A stretch of 64,000 nt of DNA from NCBI RefSeq assembly GCF_013408295.1, contig NZ_JACBYQ010000002.1, positions 868,001 through 932,000 of the forward strand, in the 5' to 3' direction. The notes under the pieces were generated by a model. The model saw nothing but the letters and a program-made list of their open reading frames with translations, searched no databases and had not been told where the DNA came from. Source of the DNA: Psychromicrobium silvestre. Lineage in GTDB: Bacteria; Actinomycetota; Actinomycetes; Actinomycetales; Micrococcaceae. This document shows positions 60,606 through 64,000 of the stretch, one piece after another (the stretch's first letter is position 1; the number at the start of each line of letters is the position of its first letter). The position numbers and the translations under genes were made by a program.

Positions 60606-61129
60606 TCACTATCGAGGACTTACTCCTACCCGATCCGGGGTTGCGCTGGTACGGGGCGCAGCCCGAGATGAATCCACTCACTGAGGACGATGCGTTACAA
60701 GAAGCACAAATACTCGATGTGCGTTTCGACGCGCTGCGATCGACAGTAGGAGTGTTGTTCGAGCTGAGGACTGCCTTGCAGTTGAGGCAAGCCAATACCG
60801 GTGTGTTGATCGCTCGAGGCGTTCGGGAGATATCGTGGTCGACGGGAGGGCAGTCGCCGCGTCCCCGGTTTGCATGGGTAGTTGCTGGTTCCACGATTGG
60901 CATCGCAGATCGGCTGTTCGATCTTCGACTCTCAGGGCTGCATCCAGGCGCCCAACTTGTCTTGGTTGCCGAGAGCGCGGCGTTCTTTACTGGTGACGTG
61001 CCGGGCCTGGACCGGATCCCTGATTACGGCGAGGATGACGAGGCCACGGTTCGTTCCAACCTGGCCCAATGGAACTCGGAGTTCGAGCCGAAACAGGCAG
61101 TTTTCCTCGATGCTGCGCCAGTGACCTGA
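60602..61129 (+). CDS. Probable cognate immunity protein of the Rhs toxin
   Basis: 175 residues, cytosolic, acidic. ATG at 60602 overlaps the Rhs stop by four bases (ATGA). Such a small gene directly after an Rhs gene usually encodes the immunity protein that neutralises the C-terminal toxin. Recognisable only as a compact alpha/beta protein (WYGAQPEMNPLTEDDALQEAQILDVRFDALRSTVGVLFELRTALQL, then GQSPRPRFAWVV and a DLRLSGLHPGAQLVLVAES stretch). No family named. Function assigned by position alone. Confidence 0.7.
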   Translation: MITIEDLLLPDPGLRWYGAQPEMNPLTEDDALQEAQILDVRFDALRSTVGVLFELRTALQLRQANTGVLIARGVREISWSTGGQSPRPRFAWVVAGSTIGIADRLFDLRLSGLHPGAQLVLVAESAAFFTGDVPGLDRIPDYGEDDEATVRSNLAQWNSEFEPKQAVFLDAAPVT

Positions 61130-61247
61130 CTGACCGTCGACTTACTCTGCTAATGATCGGACGGAGCATGGACACGGTGAAAGCGGCTGTCAGAGATGCC
61201 ACACGGCGGCAATGCCACAACGGATGGGACAATTCTCGTCAGCAGAC

Positions 61248-62876
61248 TTAGGGCTTCCAGATCGGCAAGGTGATCGTGGTCGGATGGTCGGTGCCGGAAA
61301 GGATCTCGATTCGGTTTGGGATCCCGGAGCTGGCGGTGGCGAGAGCTTCCGCTGTGCCCAGGTTCCGGTCGTAGCGAGGCCAGGCACCGGCGGAGATCTG
61401 CAGGCGTAACCGATGCCCGGCCTGGAAGCGATAGCCGGTTGGATCAAGCTGCACCGTGACCTCGCGGACTTCGGCGGCTTCTGCGGGGTCGGTGAGCCGC
61501 AGGACGCCGTCACAGACGTTCCAGGAAACGCCCTGAGGATCGACGTCGCAGAGCCGAACGAAAACATCCAGCTTCGGGTGAGTTGAGCGCAGGAATATGG
61601 TGGCTTGTAGTTCCCCGATCACGTCGAGGTGCTGCTCAAGCGGTTCGCCGCTGTAAACCAGCACATCGGGCCTGGATTCGCGGGCCGCGTTATCGCGTTG
61701 CTTCGATTCGCCCATCAGCAGCGGACCACCAATATTTGGCGTTGGGTCATCGGGGGAGTAGTCGAAGGACTCTGCAGAGGATTCGGCAGCTTTGGCAGCG
61801 AGTTTGCCCCTACCAGTGGTGAAGAATTCCACCGGGTTCGACGGCGGCGGCCACTGATCGAAGTCGAGCCACTGGCCGGAGTGCTGGAGGGCAATCCTGA
61901 CCGGGGCTCGCTGCAATGGTGCCGGATCGCCGTCGAACGTCGCCTTGAGGAAACCAATTTGGTCACTCAGAATCACTTTTAGGCTGGCCGGCTCTCCGTG
62001 CCGCCAAGAGCCAATTGTGATCCGGCTGGGGTGGCCGGCGGCCCCCAAAGCCTTGAAATCCTCCAGCTGTGCCTTTAGAAACGGGTCGTACCAGCCGCTG
62101 ACCATGGTGGTGGGCACGGTGAGCGTTGGCAGAGCTTCACTGTGATCGGCTCGACCTTTCCAGTAGCCATCGTCTTGGCCCGCGTGGGCCACCACGTCCT
62201 GTAGGAACTTCACCTCTTTGCCGATCGCGGCTTGATCGGCACGTCCGAGTGGTAAGCCGCGCATAGCAGCCTGCGTTCGACGGAGCTGCCAGGGTTTGGG
62301 GAGGGCCGCAAAGGGCTCCTCCTGGAGGCCGATGATGGCTGACCAGGACACCATGTCATCGGCGGCAAAGGTGCCGCCCGGATAGAAATTCGGAACAAAG
62401 TTTGAGGTGGTGACGGCAAGGCACATGGCTTCTAGCGGCGGTTCCAGATAGGGGCCGACCGCCCACTGGGTGTGCCCAACATAGCTGCCGCCAGCCATCG
62501 CCAAGCGGCCGTCGCACCAGGGTTGTTGGCGGATCCATTCGGCAGTGGCCACGCCGTCTTCGCGTTCGGTCTGAAAGGGGCGGAACTCACCCTGCGAGCC
62601 AAAGCTGCCCCTGGTGCTCTGCACCACAACCTGCAAGCCTTGACCAGCCATCAGGTTGGCATGTATACGTCCTAGAACACCGCCGCGGCCGTAGGGGGTT
62701 CTCATCAAAACCACCGGACCGCTGGCATCGGGGTCGCCGTGGGGCAGGTACCGATCGGCGAGTAGCTCGGTGCCGTCGAGCATCGGAATGGGAAAGTCTT
62801 TGATAATGCTGAGGGCTCTATTCGGCCGCTCCGAAAGTCCGAGGAGCTTGCTCAGGAGTGTGGTGAGCATAGGCAT
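61248..62876 (-). CDS. CocE/NonD family hydrolase
   Basis: 542 residues, X-Pro dipeptidyl-peptidase/CocE fold. Catalytic Ser131 in GGSYVGHTQW (GxSYxG), an Asp in the lid region, and a His probably in WRHGEPAS. VVLMRTPYGRGG and VVVQSTRGSFGSQGEF are the family's early motifs. The C-terminal jelly-roll (about 350-540) is typical. Cleaves acyl or ester bonds of an unknown substrate. ATG 62876 has GGAGG at 62884-62888, seven bases away. It follows palindromic repeat 62986-63023 and faces the Rhs locus. Confidence 0.88.
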   Translation of the reverse strand: MPMLTTLLSKLLGLSERPNRALSIIKDFPIPMLDGTELLADRYLPHGDPDASGPVVLMRTPYGRGGVLGRIHANLMAGQGLQVVVQSTRGSFGSQGEFRPFQTEREDGVATAEWIRQQPWCDGRLAMAGGSYVGHTQWAVGPYLEPPLEAMCLAVTTSNFVPNFYPGGTFAADDMVSWSAIIGLQEEPFAALPKPWQLRRTQAAMRGLPLGRADQAAIGKEVKFLQDVVAHAGQDDGYWKGRADHSEALPTLTVPTTMVSGWYDPFLKAQLEDFKALGAAGHPSRITIGSWRHGEPASLKVILSDQIGFLKATFDGDPAPLQRAPVRIALQHSGQWLDFDQWPPPSNPVEFFTTGRGKLAAKAAESSAESFDYSPDDPTPNIGGPLLMGESKQRDNAARESRPDVLVYSGEPLEQHLDVIGELQATIFLRSTHPKLDVFVRLCDVDPQGVSWNVCDGVLRLTDPAEAAEVREVTVQLDPTGYRFQAGHRLRLQISAGAWPRYDRNLGTAEALATASSGIPNRIEILSGTDHPTTITLPIWKP

Positions 62877-62985
62877 AGTGCGTCCTCCGCTGTGGGGTTC
62901 GGGCGGCAATGCCCAATGCACTGATTCTAGAGCCAATCCAGCACACCGTAAAAGTGCTTCTATTAAAAATAGCGATGAGTTCGTG

Positions 62986-63023
62986 ACTAAGGGGTGCCCC
63001 GTGGTTACGGGGCACCCCTTAGT
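62986..63023. repeat. Palindromic intergenic repeat, family 1, copy D
   Basis: Perfect 17-bp stem ACTAAGGGGTGCCCCGT (62986-63002) with its complement (63007-63023) and loop GGTT. Preceded by TGAGTTCGTG (62976-62985), the same flank as copy A (TGAGTTCGTG at 4290-4299). Between malate synthase and the CocE gene. Confidence 0.8.
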
Positions 63024-63091
63024 TTCGTGGCTGGCTCATGGATCCGGATTTCGGACCTCCTGAGGCGTAACTACGAGTCAGCCAAGCTTAT

Positions 63092-64000
63092 TCAGGCCGC
63101 GCTCGCGGCCAATTGTGGCGCTCCGGATTCGTGCAAGAAGCGCGCATAGGCAGGAACCGTCAGGAAGGTGGGGAAGGCCTCACCCAGTGCTACCTCTTCG
63201 AAGATCTCTCGCGCATCGTCAAAGCGATCCCCGTCGAAGCGCTCGAGCCGCTCAAACTCCTGTTGGGCCATTTCGCGCACCCAGTCCTCGGTGATGATTT
63301 CACCCTGGTCGGTGATCGCCTCCGCGTAGATCCACTGCCAGATCTGTGACCGAGAGATCTCCGCGGTGGCCGCATCTTCCATCAGATTATGAATGGCAGC
63401 CGCACCATTGCCGCGCAGCCAGGATTCGATATAGCGAATGCCGATTTCGATATTCGTCCGCACCCCGGCCTCGGTGATCGACCCCTCGGTGGCAGCGATG
63501 TCCAGCAACGCCTTATCGTCGGGGATGACGTCCTCCCGCAGCCTACTCAGCTGGTTTGGGCGCTCGCCCAGGACGCCGTCGAACACCTCCATCGCCACCG
63601 GAACCAGATCCGGGTGCGCAACCCAGGAGCCGTCAAAGCCGTCGTTCGCTTCCCGGGTCTTATCCGCCCGAACCTTGGTCAGCGCGATCTCATTGGCTTC
63701 CGGGTCACGGCGATTTGGAATGAAGGCGGCCATCCCGCCGATGGCCATTGCCCCGCGACGGTGGCAGGCTCGGACCAGTTGCTCGGTATAAGCCCGCATG
63801 AACGGCGCGGTCATGGTGATCTGGTTTCGATCCGGCAGCACAAAGCGCGGGCCACGGGTACGAAAGTTCTTGATCACCGAGAACAGGTAGTCCCAGCGAC
63901 CGGCATTCAAACCGGAAGCGTGATCGCGCAGCTCATAGAGGATCTCCTCCATCTCAAAGGCAGCGGTAATCGTTTCAATCAGCACAGTGGCCCGGATGGT
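63092..64000 (-). CDS. aceB: Malate synthase A, C-terminal part (runs off the window)
   Basis: Stop at 63092; the frame continues past the window edge, with 302 residues seen. It is the C-terminal portion of malate synthase A, which condenses glyoxylate with acetyl-CoA in the glyoxylate shunt. Visible: TIRATVLIETITAAFEMEEILYELRDHASGLNAGRWDYLFS (the family's signature region), GAMAIGGMAAFIPN, FDGSWVAHPDLVPVAMEVFD and the final helices with NIEIGIRYIESWLRGNGAAAIHNLMEDAATAEISRSQIWQWI. Downstream lies the palindromic repeat 62986-63023, possibly its terminator. Confidence 0.95.
   Translation of the reverse strand, partial: TIRATVLIETITAAFEMEEILYELRDHASGLNAGRWDYLFSVIKNFRTRGPRFVLPDRNQITMTAPFMRAYTEQLVRACHRRGAMAIGGMAAFIPNRRDPEANEIALTKVRADKTREANDGFDGSWVAHPDLVPVAMEVFDGVLGERPNQLSRLREDVIPDDKALLDIAATEGSITEAGVRTNIEIGIRYIESWLRGNGAAAIHNLMEDAATAEISRSQIWQWIYAEAITDQGEIITEDWVREMAQQEFERLERFDGDRFDDAREIFEEVALGEAFPTFLTVPAYARFLHESGAPQLAASAA

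Overview
The window is 64 kb of chromosome from a high-GC Gram-positive bacterium, most likely a member of the Micrococcaceae (Arthrobacter / Renibacterium / Psychromicrobium type). The support is indirect: actinobacterial gene order and protein families (purS-purQ-purL, dnaX-recR-lysC, a small SRP RNA next to tRNA-Ser, LytR_C and excalibur proteins), moderately high GC, many overlapping start/stop codons, GTG starts, and several TANNNT boxes placed 6-7 bases before a start codon, as in leaderless actinobacterial mRNAs. No integrase, transposase, phage gene or CRISPR array was seen.

Layout. 1-4250: start of a secreted protein, a CoA-binding protein, a polysaccharide deacetylase with two small cytosolic proteins, and an oxalate/formate-type MFS transporter with a 35-residue small subunit encoded over its 3' end. 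4392-7733: purSQL operon on the minus strand, with a 15-bp minisatellite inside the 5' end of purQ. 7888-10320: a pair of related unknown proteins, an SSI-like lipoprotein and a conserved actinobacterial protein. 10466-18091: CPA1 antiporter, lysC, recR, dnaX, gluQRS, SRP RNA, tRNA-Ser(GGA). 18278-26882: SDRs, an excalibur protein, a flavin reductase, a MarR/MFS pair, an MpaB-like protein, a GH13 alpha-glucosidase and a glutathione peroxidase. 26937-28702: a YefM/RelE toxin-antitoxin pair and a two-gene unit ending in a LytR_C membrane protein.

28915-41221 is the most unusual metabolic locus. A nine-gene, tightly overlapping minus-strand operon starts with a WbaP-type priming glycosyltransferase, a GT4 and an antigen-85-like lipoprotein esterase. 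It continues with an acyl carrier protein, an acyl-CoA-dehydrogenase-like flavoprotein, an amino acid:[carrier protein] ligase (SerRS-like), a DUF1839 protein, a GH2 beta-mannosidase-like protein and a double alpha/beta hydrolase. A second GT4 lies convergent to it. No flippase or polymerase is present. I infer that the locus makes a small aminoacyl- or acyl-decorated glycoconjugate. Next to it sit a degenerate GGDEF protein and a sigma factor fused to an anti-sigma-like zinc motif, a transmembrane helix and an extracellular domain.

44115-53371: a TetR regulator, a sugar-catabolic operon (two Gfo/Idh/MocA dehydrogenases and a TIM-barrel isomerase), a divergent ROK regulator and a sugar ABC transporter without an ATPase. 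A near-identical 26-bp site overlaps the -35 boxes of the catabolic and the transporter promoters and is the likely ROK operator. A DsbA/FrnE protein follows.

53721-61129 is an Rhs island: a lipoprotein, a 2090-residue Sec-exported YD-repeat protein with a decayed amidase-like N-terminus and an unrecognised C-terminal tip, and a 4-bp-overlapping probable immunity gene. The window ends with a CocE/NonD hydrolase and the 3' part of malate synthase A. Two families of intergenic palindromic repeats are scattered through the window.
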